Shown here: in pieces, positions 36,112 through 46,870 of the stretch
Numbering within the stretch: position 1 is the first letter of the stretch
Layout: each line of letters begins with the position of its first letter
From: Mimachlamys varia
Taxonomy: Eukaryota; Mollusca; Bivalvia; Pectinida; Pectinidae
Assembly (NCBI GenBank): GCA_947623455.1
Contig: OX392532.1
Coordinates: 22,852,792 to 22,916,791 of the forward strand
Direction of reading: 5' to 3'
Length of the DNA: 64,000 bases
Translations under genes and position numbers: made by a program
The notes under the pieces: model-generated
Database searches by the model: none
What the model saw: the letters and a program-made list of their open reading frames with translations, nothing else
What the model was told of the DNA's origin: nothing

Positions 36112-39040
36112 TAACAAGAGGCCCAATGGGCCTGCATCGCTCACCTGGTATTAATCTATGACTTATATTATAGTGTAACCCTAAAGTCCCCTAAAATCTT
36201 TTAATGTAAGACATTTAGAAGAACATCTTAAGATTTAAACATTTTTTACCCCTGTGACCTTATAAGATAACATCATTTTCATTTTCAAATTTTGTTTGGC
36301 TTCATCCCAGGACGCTACCAGCCAAATATTATGTCTCTAGGCAAATAAAGATAAAGGTCATTTCTTTTCGCAAACTTTGTCAGGCTTCATCCAAGAAACC
36401 TTTCAGCCAAATGTCATGCTTCTAGGGCTTTTGGTACTTCAGAAGAAGTCGTTTGAATGTTTTAACAGATTTGACCCCTGTGACCTTGAATATAGGTCCA
36501 GGTCATTTCTTTTCGCAAACTTTGTCAGGCTTCATGCAAGGAACCTTTCAGCTAAATATCATGCTTCTAGGGCTTTTGGTATTTCAGAAGAAGTCGTTTA
36601 AAGGTTTTAACAGATTTGACCCCTGTGACCTTCAATGTAAGTCAAGGTCATTTCTTTTCGCAAACTTTGTCAGGCTTCATCCAAGAAACCTTTCAGCCAA
36701 ATATCATGCTTCTAGGGCTTTTGGAATTTCAGAAGAAGTCGTTGAAAGGTTTTAACAGATTTGACCCCTGTGACCTTGAATAAAGATCAAGGTCATTTCT
36801 TTTCGCAAACTTTGTCGGGCTTCATCCAAGAAACATTTCAGCCAAATATCAAGCTTCTAGGGCTTGTGGTATTTCAAAAGAAGTCGTTTAAAGGTTTTAA
36901 CAGATTTGACCCCTGTGACCTTGAATATAAGTCAAGGTCATTTCTTTTCGCAAACTTTGTCGGGCTTCATCCAAGAAACCTTTCAGCCAGATATCAAGCT
37001 TCTAGGGCTTTTGGTTTTCAAAAGAAGTCGTTTAAAGGTTTTAACAGATTTGACCCCTGTGACCTTCAATATAGGTCAAGGCCATTTCTTTTCGCAAACT
37101 TTGTCAGGCTTCATCCAAGGAACCTTTCAGCCAAATATCATGCTTCCAGGGCTTTTGGTATTTCAGCAGAAGTCGTTCGAAGGTTTTAACAGATTTGACC
37201 CCTGTGACCTTGAATATAAGTCAAGGTCATTTCTTTTCGCAAACTTTGTCGGGCTTCATCCAAGGAACCTTTCAGCCAAATATCATGCTTCTAGGGCTTT
37301 TGGTATATCAGGAGAAGCCGTTTAAAGGCTTTAACTGATTTGACCCCTGTGACCTTCAATATAGGTCAAGGTCATTTCTTTTTGCAAACTTTGTCGGGCT
37401 TCATCCAAGGAACCTTTCAGCCAAATATCATGCTTCCAGGGCTTTTGGTATTTCAGAAGAAGTCGTTTAAAGGTTTTGACAGATTTGACCCCTGTGACCT
37501 TCAATATAAATCAAGGTCATTTCTTTTCGCGAACTTTGTCGGGCTTCATCCAAGGAACCTTTCAGCCAGATTTCAAGCTTCTAGGGCTTTTGGTATTTCA
37601 GAAGAAGTCGTTTAAAGGTTTTAACAGATTTGACCCCTGTGACCTTGAATAAAGATCAAGGTCATTTCTTTTCGCAAACTTTGTCGGGCTTCATTCAAGA
37701 AACCTTTCAGCCAAATATCCAGCTTCTAGGGCTTTTGGTATTTCAAAAGAAGTCGTTTAAAGGTTTTAACAGATTTGACCCCTGTGACCTTCAATATAAG
37801 TCAAGGTCATTTCTTTTTGCAAACTTTGTCGGGCTTCATCCAAGGAACCTTTCAGCCAAATATCATGCTTCCAGGGCTTTTGGTATTTCAGAAGAAGTCG
37901 TTTAAAAGTTTTAACAGATTTGACCCCTGTGACCTTGAATATAAGTCAAGGTCATTTCTTTTCGCAAACTTTGTCGGGCGTCATCCAAGGAACCTTTCAG
38001 CCAAATATCGTGCTTCTAGGGCTTTTGGTATATCAGAAGAAGTCGTTTGAAGGCTTTAACAGATTTGACCCCTGTGACCTTGAATATAGGTCAAGGTCAT
38101 TTCTTTTCGCAAACTTTGTCGGGCTTCATCCAAGGAAACTTTCAGCCAAATATCATGCTTCCAGGGCTTTTGGTATTTCAGAAGAAGTCGTTCGAAGGTT
38201 TTAACAGATTTGACCCCTGTGACCTTGAATATAAGTCAAGGTTATTTTTTTTCGCAAACTTTGTCGGGCTTCATCCAAGGAACCTTTCAGCTAAATATCA
38301 TGCTTCTCAGGCTTTTGGTATTTCAGAAGAAGTCGTTTAAAGGTTTTAACAGATTTGACCCCTGTGACCTTGAATATAAGTCAAGGTCATTTCTTTTCGC
38401 AAACTTTGTCGGCCTTCATCCAAGAAACATTTCAGCCAAATATCATGCTTCTAGGGCTATTGGTATTTCAGAAGAAGTCGTTTAAAGGCTTTAACAGATT
38501 TGACCCTTGTGACCTTGAATATAGGTCAAGGTCATTTTTTTTCGCAAACTTTGTTGGGCTTCATCCAAGGAACCTTTCAGCTCAATGCCATGTTTCTAGG
38601 GCTTTTGGTATTTCAGAAGAAGTTGTTTAAAGGTTAAAATAGATTTAACCTCACTGTGACCTTGAATATTGGTCAAGGTCATTTCTTTTCGCAAACTTTA
38701 TTTGGCTTCATCCAAGGAAGCTACTGGTTAAATATGAAGTCTCTATGCCTGACGGTATTTTAGAAGAAGTTGTTTGAAGGTTTCGACATTTTTGACCCCT
38801 GTGACCTTGAAATTAGGTCAAAGTGATTTTTTTTCGCAAACTTTGTTCAGCTCCTTCCAGGAAATCTACCAGCCAAATTTCATGTCACTGGTCCTTTCAG
38901 TATTTTAGAAGAAGTCGTTTAAAGGAAAAAGTTGACGGACGCAGGACGGACGGACGACGGACGACGGACGGACGGACGGACGACGGACGCTGCACCATCA
39001 CATAAGCTCACTTGGCCCTTCGGGCCAGGTGAGCTAAAAA
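36112..39040 (-). mobile_element. Full-length family F array-bearing element, 2.9 kb
   Basis: On the plus strand the element begins with TAACAAG and the hairpin AGGCCCAATGGGCCT (36119-36133) followed by GCATCGCTCACCTGG. It ends with a GACGGACGACGGACG tract (38934-38991) and a 30-base hairpin (39005-39034) built around GGCCCTTCGGGCC, then AAAAA. Between lie the 145-bp units. The reverse strand is the orientation shared with the copies at 12255 and 44318. The ends resemble those of array-bearing non-autonomous elements of bivalves, some of which are thought to be Helitron-like. No transposase is encoded, so the mobilising enzyme is unknown. Confidence 0.8.
36340..38915 (-). repeat. 145-bp tandem array, 17 units plus a partial one
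   Basis: Core starts recur near 36480, 36627, 36770, 36917, 37060 and then every 145 bp to 38800. Each unit holds a TGACCTTGA, seven-base spacer, TCAAGGTCA core, then TTTCTTTTCGCAAACTTTGT, GGCTTCATCCAAGGAACC and CTTCTAGGGCTTTTGGTA. By eye, both core halves are intact in nine units and the right half in thirteen. The reverse complement of the unit aligns with the units at 5.5, 12.3 and 46 kb. Since 145 leaves remainder 1 on division by three, open frames of about 91 codons recur in every frame; they are not genes. Confidence 0.95.
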
Positions 39041-39164
39041 TCATCTCACCGTTTAGAGCTAACATTATCACAGGCAGGCATGCAGTCATAGGTCAAGGGC
39101 CCCAGAAACTTTTTTTAGCACTATTCCTTGTCCTATTACAAAAGAATTACGTTCACTTTTAGCA

Positions 39165-39250
39165 ACAGAGTTTCCCTTTATCTCAATGGTAGAGTGTTTG
39201 ACTAAAGAAAATATAGATCGGGATTGCAGGTTTGATCCCTGATGGAAGCA
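39165..39250 (+). mobile_element. tRNA-like SINE head
   Basis: TCTCAATGGTAGAGTGTTTGA resembles a tRNA A-box region and GCAGGTTTGATCCCTG resembles a B box at suitable spacing. No full cloverleaf can be drawn, so it is a SINE promoter remnant rather than a tRNA gene. A weaker, similar trace lies at 39435-39515 (GGGGTTCGCAGTTCCAATCC). Confidence 0.5.
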
Positions 39251-39559
39251 CTATTACCTTTCCAGTTACAAATGTTGTCTGACAGGCCCTATTTGTTGTC
39301 CAGAAAGTGAAATAAGAATTTACATGGGTTAAATTGCGGTGTTGAAGGGAAAACATTTCAGAAAGGGGAAGTATTTTTATATAATACTTCAAACTTTATG
39401 GTAAATATAGTGTAGGCCTAACTGCTATATATGTTTAAATTCAGTCACTCAAAGGCAGATGAGCATCTGACTTAAAAAGGGATCTGGGGTTCGCAGTTCC
39501 AATCCTAGTCGAAAGGGTTCTGACTATCCGATTCGCTAGATATCTGATCCGCTAAATAA

Positions 39560-39598
39560 TGGTGTTGCTGATGGATCAGTATTGATCCAGCAACACCA
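39560..39598. repeat. Short hairpin-forming inverted repeat
   Basis: TGGTGTTGCTG and CAGCAACACCA are perfectly complementary, and the inner GGATCA/TGATCC extends the stem with a two-base bulge around a GTAT loop. It sits in a stretch beginning GGGTTCTGACTATCCGATTC that has loose echoes at about 46527 and 54180. Confidence 0.6.
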
Positions 39599-39910
39599 AT
39601 ATAAAGAGGGTCAGATATATATATTTTTATTAATTTTGATATACTTTCTAGCTGTCTAAAGAATTTATCTTGAAAACTACATTATGTATTATTCCAGATG
39701 TGTCAATAATTGATAAATCATGTTTCAGTTATTTTTTTTTTTTAATATATAATTTTTATTGCTTTTTCAGGATAACTAGATCATTATGAGGCAGGGGACA
39801 CGACTCCAGATGAGAATTAGGGCCAAGGATGAGGAGTTCACATCTGTTTATGTTTTCTACTGTAACCTTATGACAACTTCAATTTAGGACGAAAGATTTG
39901 AAGATAAAAA

Positions 39911-40951
39911 ATGAGGATGATGAAAAAATTTATTTTGGTTCCTTTAGTCTTTACTATAGCTGTAGTGTGTCCACTGCTTATCTACTTCAAAGCAGACCGG
40001 GCCATTACAACAAACGAAAAAGAAATGAAGCGTGATTCACTACACGAAAACACAAACATTATCATAGAATCTAACTCTAAATCTGTCGTTAACCAAGATA
40101 TCGGCATTTTATCTGTCGTAGAAATGGGGAAAAGAATCCACTCCAGAACCAACAATACAGTTCTGGTCACACTTATAAACGATGCCTACATGAGCTTTAC
40201 CTACAGTTGGCTATGTAACACTAAACACATGGACATTCACAAACAGGTGTTGTTCATCACGACCGACACTGTGTCCCGAGACAAGCTCCACAAGGACTGG
40301 CCGGAGGTGAGTGCGGTCACCCTGTCGGGCCTCTCCCTGAGTGGAGACCAAGTGTACAGCCACGCAGGCTATGTGAGACTGATGGTGAGGAGAACTGAAG
40401 CCTTGTTAGCTATGCTGAACGCCAACCTCGAAATTTTTCTGTTTGAAGTAGATTGCCTTTGGATTCGCAATCCTTTGCCGGTGTTGAAAAAAACAGCAGA
40501 ACAGTATGACATTCTAGTGACTCCAGTATCCGAGAGACCAGGGACAATAGCCGGTGGATTTCTGTTTATGCGTCCAACAACTGCAATGAAGGCGACGTGG
40601 AGAGCACTCACTGATAAACTTTATAATCTTGATACCCGCTTGAAAAAAATGCCACCGAACCAAGTGATTTCAGAAGGTGAAAATGATCAACAGTTCCTGT
40701 CTGCTTTGATCACGTCACGACACAAAGGGATACAGTACAAGATGTTGACTCTGCAAGTCTACCCTGACGGGAAATGGTATTCTTATCCGAAATCTAAACG
40801 GGACCAGCTAGATCCAGACATCATCAACAATAACTGGGCTCTCGGAAACAAGGCAAAGATTGATCGCGCCAAAAAGTGGCACCACTGGTTTGTCAAGGAG
40901 GACAATGTTTCTTGCGACATGGATGAAGTCAAAAAAATTGTAAAACATTAG
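39911..40951 (+). CDS. Type II membrane nucleotide-diphospho-sugar transferase (PF03407-like)
   Basis: A 346-residue putative Golgi glycosyltransferase. Residues 7-26 form an N-terminal signal anchor (FILVPLVFTIAVVCPLLIYF), followed by a polar stem and a lumenal catalytic domain from about residue 80. The segment IFLFEVDCLWIRNPLPVL (175-192) matches the family's metal/nucleotide-sugar motif, but with E-V-D where D-x-D is usual. GGFLFMRPT (215-223), GENDQQFL (256-263) and INNNWALGNKAKI (305-317) fit the same family. One N-glycosylation sequon, N81-N-T, is present. ATG 39911 is chosen because the anchor follows at once; a splice acceptor (GCTTTTTCAG, ending 39770) lies 140 bp upstream, so a 5' UTR exon is likely further left. 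Acceptor sugar and linkage cannot be told. The coding part has no introns. Confidence 0.85.
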   Translation: MRMMKKFILVPLVFTIAVVCPLLIYFKADRAITTNEKEMKRDSLHENTNIIIESNSKSVVNQDIGILSVVEMGKRIHSRTNNTVLVTLINDAYMSFTYSWLCNTKHMDIHKQVLFITTDTVSRDKLHKDWPEVSAVTLSGLSLSGDQVYSHAGYVRLMVRRTEALLAMLNANLEIFLFEVDCLWIRNPLPVLKKTAEQYDILVTPVSERPGTIAGGFLFMRPTTAMKATWRALTDKLYNLDTRLKKMPPNQVISEGENDQQFLSALITSRHKGIQYKMLTLQVYPDGKWYSYPKSKRDQLDPDIINNNWALGNKAKIDRAKKWHHWFVKEDNVSCDMDEVKKIVKH

Positions 40952-41519
40952 ATGGTGTTCCGGACTTGGTATTGTATGTGTGATTTGAGAGCTGAGTCAG
41001 GCTCATGGCTTTTTGGGGAATGCAGCAGATTACTAGATTGCTATTGCTTTCAGAATATTTCTTGAATTGTTGTTTCATGTAGGTCATCTAAAAGATGAAA
41101 TAGTTATACAATTGTAAAGTAGTTTTTCACCCTCTCAGGGTTTTTTTTGTTTGAGAGGGGCTTTTCGAACAAATTGATGCTACATTTGTATTATAATACA
41201 TAAATTGTATGCATGGGGCCAAATATTGAGCACTATACAAATCAAAAGTGATGCGACTTGAAGTTCATGTGATTGAGTTTCAAACTTCAGACATGATTAT
41301 TCAGGTTAATCAAAATTTGAAAAAAAAATTAATCAATCAAAAGTTAGCCTCTTATTTTATAGGAATATTATACAGTATATAGGTTTATTGTCCAAACAGA
41401 TTTGGGAGAAATTTAAAAAAATAAATCAAAGTAGGCCTTAATATGTTCATATATGTTAAGTATTGTTAAGTCTTTTAGTTTGCAAAGGGAGATAATATGT
41501 CACCTTGTTCTTGAGTTTT

Positions 41520-41608
41520 AATTTATCCATCCCTGAAGACACATTTGTACTCTTCCAATTCAAAGGTTGGAATAGTTCATTTTGAAACTTCAGGGGTGAA
41601 AGAGTTAA
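41520..41608. mobile_element. M3 palindromic mini-element downstream of the glycosyltransferase
   Basis: Begins TATCCATCCCTGAAGACAC and ends CTTCAGGGGTGAAAGAGTTAA, with the family middle CAAAGGTTGGAATAGTTCAT. It could lie in the 3' UTR. Confidence 0.75.
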
Positions 41609-41884
41609 ATGCATACTCTGGATGTGTTTTATTCATGATAATGAATTGTTTGGTTGAAATAATTTCTATGTTTCAAAAAGATTTTATCAATTTTACTGCA
41701 TTGCTTTTGATGTATTTTATCACGGCTTTAATTTAGTTCATAGTGTTGACCGATATTAAAATAGTAGATGCGTGCGTAGTTTCTTTTTGAATTTCAAATT
41801 ACAAATTGTAAAGATCTGTAGAATGTTTGATCTGAAGTTCATTTTAGCATTTCAAGCTAGCTTTTTTAATGTTTACCAGTAAGT

Positions 41885-42160
41885 TTTAATTTGATTGTTT
41901 ATTAATTTTAATTGATTATTTATCAGTTTTAATAAATTGTTTTTCTGTTTTAATTGATTATCAGCTTTAATTGATTGTTTATCAGTTTTAATTGATTATT
42001 TATCGGTTTTAATTGATTATTTATCAGTTTTAATTGATTGTTTATCAGTTTGAATTGTTTGTTTATCAGTTTAATTGATTGTTTATCTGCTTAAATTGAT
42101 TGCTTATCTGTTTAAATTGATTATCAGTTTAAATTTGATTGTTTGCAAGTTTTGATTGTT
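41885..42160. repeat. 21-24 bp tandem repeat, TTTATCAGTTTTAATTGATT
   Basis: About a dozen imperfect units of TTTATCAGTTTTAATTGATT or TGTTTATC variants are strung together. AT-rich and non-coding. Confidence 0.85.
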
Positions 42161-42769
42161 ATTTCTGTTTTTGTGTGTCACATGTATACATCATTATTTT
42201 ATTCCTGTTTTAAATTTTCATGCTAATGTCACAAAGAAAAATACTTTCACAATTATATCACAATTTGAATTGTTAATTATTATTACCAGAATATAAAAGC
42301 ATTGCTTAGTTTCAGCTTCTGTGAGATAGAAGGAAGTTCTGTTACTCCCAACTGTTTGAATACTTTACAATCTGATAGTGGGTCATTTTATATTCTGCTT
42401 GTGACAATGTGTCTTGTATCAGAAATCTTTGGTTAATTTTTGGGTTGAGAATGGGATAAGTGGTTTTAATCTTCTCTGTACATTAATGCCTTTGCTTAGA
42501 TTATATCAGAATCTTGTTGTCCCTGAAAATCTCTAAAAATCACAAGGCGATAGATATACTAGTATATATAAAATTCTAGAGGTCAAGGTCATTAACTAAC
42601 AGAGATAATATATTGTTTAACAATAGCAACTTTAAAACAATCTTCCTGTTGTGTTGGTACAATAATGTTGATACAGAACATTGTACTTCATAGTAAATAT
42701 TACAGAACAAGGACAATGTTATCAGGAACAGTATGCTCAATTTTATTTCGGCTGTCTCTGTAAGATAGA

Positions 42770-43000
42770 CACTTCGATTTGGTTTGGTTATTTTTGTTTT
42801 ATGTCCTATTAACAGCCAGGGTCATTTGAGGATGTGCCAGGTTTTAGAGGTGGAGGAAAGCCAGAGTACCCAGTAAAAAACCACCGACCCACGGTCGTAA
42901 CCTGGCAACTGCCCCACATGGGATTCGAACTCACAACCCAGATGTGGAGGGCTAGTGGTAGAATGTTGGAACACCTTAACCACTCGGCCACCATGGTCCT
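42770..43000 (-). mobile_element. tRNA-derived SINE (Ser/Leu-like head)
   Basis: On the minus strand, starting near 43000, GGTGGCCGAGTGGTTAAGGT is a clear class II tRNA-like A-box region and TGTGAGTTCGAATCCCATGT a B-box region. The body then runs through CAGTTGCCAGG to a tail rich in AAACAAAAATAACCAAACC near 42772. The tRNA-like part lacks a proper anticodon arm, so it is a SINE, not a tRNA gene. Confidence 0.8.
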
Positions 43001-43332
43001 CCTAACACTTCTAACCCTATAGACCAAAATAGACTCATCCAAATCAGTTATGGCAGAGTTTATTAAAGGTATAGCGATGTGAAAGGGTTAAAAGTATTAT
43101 GTGACCTTGACCTAACTAGTCATTAACTATGATCAGAACACAATATGTATGATTATATATACGTGTATTACTTTATGGTACTGTTCCACAATTTTTAATG
43201 AGACCACACTGGAATTAATTTATTGTGATATATATGAAACCTGTTGATATTCCTTTGTGATGTATATATACATTGTATGTATTGTTACTGTAATTATTAA
43301 TGAAGTTGTATAATGTCTTGGTATAAGCTTTT

Positions 43333-43611
43333 CCATCCTCGATACTCCAAGGATTACACTAACTTTCACTTCCTGCAGCCCTGGAATAGGTCATAGCAAA
43401 ATTAATGGATATGAAATGATTAGTTTGAGCCTTTTGTAAACATACAGTATGTAAAAAAAAAAACAGTCAGTTGCGTAACCCTAAATCAAATTTTACCCTA
43501 GACCAGTCAAAAAGCCGGTTGTGTGCTTTCAAAATTGCTATGGCATTTTACAGCGACGCAGAGATAGACAGTGAACCTAGCCCCTGGAGCGTCGAGGATG
43601 GTGCCCCTTGA
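43333..43611. mobile_element. Long-TIR MITE family M1, copy 5, diverged
   Basis: CCATCCTCGATACTCCAAGG on the left and CCTGGAGCGTCGAGGATGG on the right are inverted repeats. The inner CATAGCAAAATTAATGG and CAAAATTGCTATGGCATTTT keep the pattern, but the centre differs from other copies. Confidence 0.65.
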
Positions 43612-44317
43612 GTGTCGAGGATGACGCTGTTCTTGTTGTCAAACACATATGTATGAAGATGTTAATATTTGTTTATGGCAATTTAGACACTGTTAGATAG
43701 CATTTGATATATGGATTTTAATACTTTAGAAAAGATCTGTGATGATTGGACAAACCTGATATGGTTTTAGGAAGAAATTACACAATGATAGTGAACATGT
43801 TTATGTTATTTGATGGTTTTGGGTTGTTAAGGGTAATTTTTGGCCTCATAAAAGGCAAAAATTTCAAATCAAATAACATTGCCACTAGCTTATTATCTAT
43901 AAACATGCAGGTCATCTTTCTCTATTATGATGTTACAATATAAAAATATTGAAGTACTGATACTGTATTTAAATAGGGCTGTTCCATCATGAACCCTATG
44001 GGAGAGTAGGAGGTACTTTTTCAGAGACCTAACCACTCATCAGATATTAAAAGAGATTTAGTATGCAGATCTGGTTTCAACCCCACATCCTTTATTTACA
44101 TGTATAAATACTGGTGCCTCCCACCTCCCCAACATAATTATTGAATAGCCCTTAGAGACAAGTATTGATATTACAAGGGTTGGTTACACTTATGCTTTGA
44201 CATGAACACTGTTAATTAAAAGGCACACCTTTGTACAGGTAATCGACGAGAGTATTTAGGGAGATAATCTATACAATTTATAGATGTTTTATTGGAAGTT
44301 TTTATTTTCTTTGAATT

Positions 44318-44782
44318 TTTTTTAGTTCACCTACTTGAAGGGCAAGTGAACCATAGTGCAACATCCATCGTCCATCCATCAGCTTTTCCTATAAATCCCA
44401 ACTAGTCATAAACCACTAAGCTGATTTTAACCAAATTTTGTCTGGAGCCTCTTAAGGTGATGGGGAACTATTTTTTACAAACAGTGAGTCTGGCCCCAAT
44501 GGGCCTTAGGGATGGGGCCCAATAAAGCAAATCCATTAAAATCCTACTTTTTCTGTAGGATTGAAAGGATTTGCTCAGATTTTGATCTTAACTATCCTTG
44601 GAAAAAGGGGATTCAATGTTGTATAAATGCTAGTTCTGGCCCCTAAAGGGCCTGATGAGAAGGGGCCAATAGGGGAAACGTAGTAAATTCTATAAAAAGA
44701 AAAATTCACTTTCTGTATGTATGTCAGCTAGGTTATTTAAATTTGTCAAGGAGTAATACAGACTCTATGGGCCTTTTGTTTT
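44318..44782 (+). mobile_element. Family F-ended element without 145-bp array
   Basis: It begins TTTAGTTCACCTACTTGAAG, GGCAAGTGAACC, then ACATCCATCGTCCATCC, homologous to the reverse complement of the 39040 end. It ends in TATGGGCCTTTTGTTTTT, matching the other terminus. The body instead holds TCTGGCCCCAATGGGCCTTA and TCTGGCCCCTAAAGGGCCTG repeats, so this is a second subfamily sharing the same ends. Confidence 0.7.
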
Positions 44783-45067
44783 TAAGTAACTACACCTGTA
44801 TATAACTGTATGTTATGCTATGATGATGTTGTCATATATTGTTTTCAATGGAGAATCCGTCCCCAATGTAGTTTCCGCTTTTTTAGGTCACAAGCCTTAA
44901 GGGAATAGTTTAAAACTATCAGCATTGTTTTAGTCAGCAAACTAATTCAAAATACAATGAGTCAAAATTTTGATATCAAAACACTTGCTAGAAAAAAAAA
45001 CCTTTAGGTTTTTCTTTTTGAATACGGCCTTATATGTATTATGCCAAACTAATCAGCCACAGCAGCA

Positions 45068-45535
45068 TTTGCTTGTACACTTTGTCTTTAAATGTAGTAC
45101 TTGTACACTTTGTCTTTAGATGTAGTACTTGTACACTTTGTCTTTAAATGTTACTAGTACTTGTACACTTTGTCTTTAGATGTTGTACTTGTACACTTTG
45201 TCTTTAAATGTAGTACTTGTACACTTTGTCTTTAAATCTAGTACTTGCACACTTTGTCTTTAAATGTAGTACTTGTACACTTTGTCTTTAAATGTAGTTC
45301 TTGTACACTTTGTCTTTAAATGTAGTACTTGCACACTTTGTCTTTAAATCTAGTACTTGCACACTTTGTCTTTAAATGTAGTACTTGCACACTTTGTCTT
45401 TAAATGTAGTTCTTGTACACTTTGTCTTTAAATGTAGTACTTGCACACTTTGTCTTTAAATGTAGAACTTGCACACTTTGTCTTTAAATGTAGTACTTGC
45501 ACACTTTGTCTTAAAATGTATTGCTTGTACCAGTA
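45068..45535. repeat. 28-bp minisatellite, about 17 units
   Basis: Units of ACTTGTACACTTTGTCTTTA plus AATGTAGT repeat at 28-bp spacing, with GCACAC variants. No gene is associated. Confidence 0.95.
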
Positions 45536-45721
45536 TTAAAATGTACCCATAGTGCAATAATGAGACCAAAACTATTTGTTTTTGTTTTGTTTATATTCAC
45601 ACAGACTGATTATTTGTTCTCAGAATGTAAATAAATAAACACCAACATAAATTTGAGACTTAATGGAATGAGACAGATAGCTGCCATTCTGCTACATGTG
45701 TATATCCTATCCTAATTGTAT

Positions 45722-45968
45722 GCTGTGGTGTGTTGCCCATCCATCAACTTTACCTCAAAGTCCTTTCTGGTCAAGAACCACAAAGTAAATTTTGATCAAT
45801 TTCCGTTTAAATGGTGGAGCTTGATAAGGAAAATATAGTTATTTCTGTATAATCTTTCATCTTGTAAAAGGAATGACAGGATATACCCCGGTATTGTCCA
45901 AATTTTTCCATGAATGTTTTGATACAGCTGTATTCAGGTACAATACAGGCCCCTTGAGCCACTTGTTC
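45722..45968 (+). mobile_element. Family F-ended element, 5' truncated
   Basis: It starts within CCATCCATCAACTTTACCTC, equivalent to CCATCCATCAGCTTTTCCTA at 44375, and ends in CAGGCCCCTTGAGCCACTTG. It abuts the tandem array that follows. Confidence 0.6.
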
Positions 45969-45971
45969 ACT

Positions 45972-46870
45972 TTAAATAACTTCTTCTCAATAAGGAAAAG
46001 GCATTTAATGAAAATATCAGACCTGTATCATGCTGAATAAAGGTCTACCAAGTTTGTTAATATGATTAACCTTGTCCTACTTTCAAGGTCACAGGGATAA
46101 TAACTTTTAAAATATTCACATATTAACTTCTCAATAATCAAAACTCAAGGGTACTGATATTGGGTCTGTAACATATGCTGGTATTATTGTCTAGTTTGTT
46201 CCAAGCGAATGTCCTTGACCCACTTTCAAGGTCAATTCTCCATAACCGAAATGGTCAGAACAGATATTGCGCCTGTAGCATGCTCGGATGAATTCCCTTT
46301 TTTCAAATGAAGGATGGTTACCCGCTTTCAAGGTCACATAGATCAACTATTTGTGAGATCTTCAAACAACTTCTCAATAACCTATACAACCATGGTTTTA
46401 ACATTGGGCCATTAGCATGCTTGGATAATGGGCTACCAAGTTCGTTCAAACGAATGACCTTGACATGCTTTCAATTTCAAACGAATGATCTTGACATGCT
46501 TTCAATATCACAGTGGTCAAATTAGTGCAAAGGGTTCTGAATCTCTGATCCGCTGAATTTTGGGATGGCTAGCAAAGCCATGGTTAAATGTGTGCAAGAT
46601 CTTCAACCCTCTTCTCAATAATCAAAAGGTCAAAGATACTAATTTTCGGCCTGTTGTATGCTGGGGTAAAGGTCTACCAGCTGGTGTATTCAAATGAAAG
46701 ACATTAACCCACTTTCAATGTTACTCGGGACGAAAACGTTGTAGTCTTATATCTGACCAGTAGCATGCTGCAATGGAGGGCTATTAATTATAAATTGTTC
46801 CAACGAAATACCTTTGCTTTTATTCAAGGGTCTAATTTGTTTAAAGCTTAAAATGTCTTCTGAATTAGGT
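45972..46870 (+). repeat. Array of diverged ~145-bp family F units
   Basis: Six or so units carry AACTTCTTCTCAATA, GTAGCATGCT or ATTAGCATGC, CTACCAAGTT and CTTTCAAGGTCACA phrases, the same set and orientation as at 5.5 and 12.3 kb. Right-half TCAAGGTCA cores are intact near 46078, 46223 and 46330. Confidence 0.8.

Noticed and set aside
36377..38630. Repeated open frames of about 91-153 codons with TPVTLNISQGHFFSQT-type peptides
   Set aside because: They arise from the 145-bp units, which have few stops; the frame shifts by one base per unit and every frame reads similar peptides.
39165..39515. Two tRNA-like sequences considered as tRNA genes
   Set aside because: A-box and B-box words are present but no acceptor or anticodon stems can be paired; they are SINE heads.
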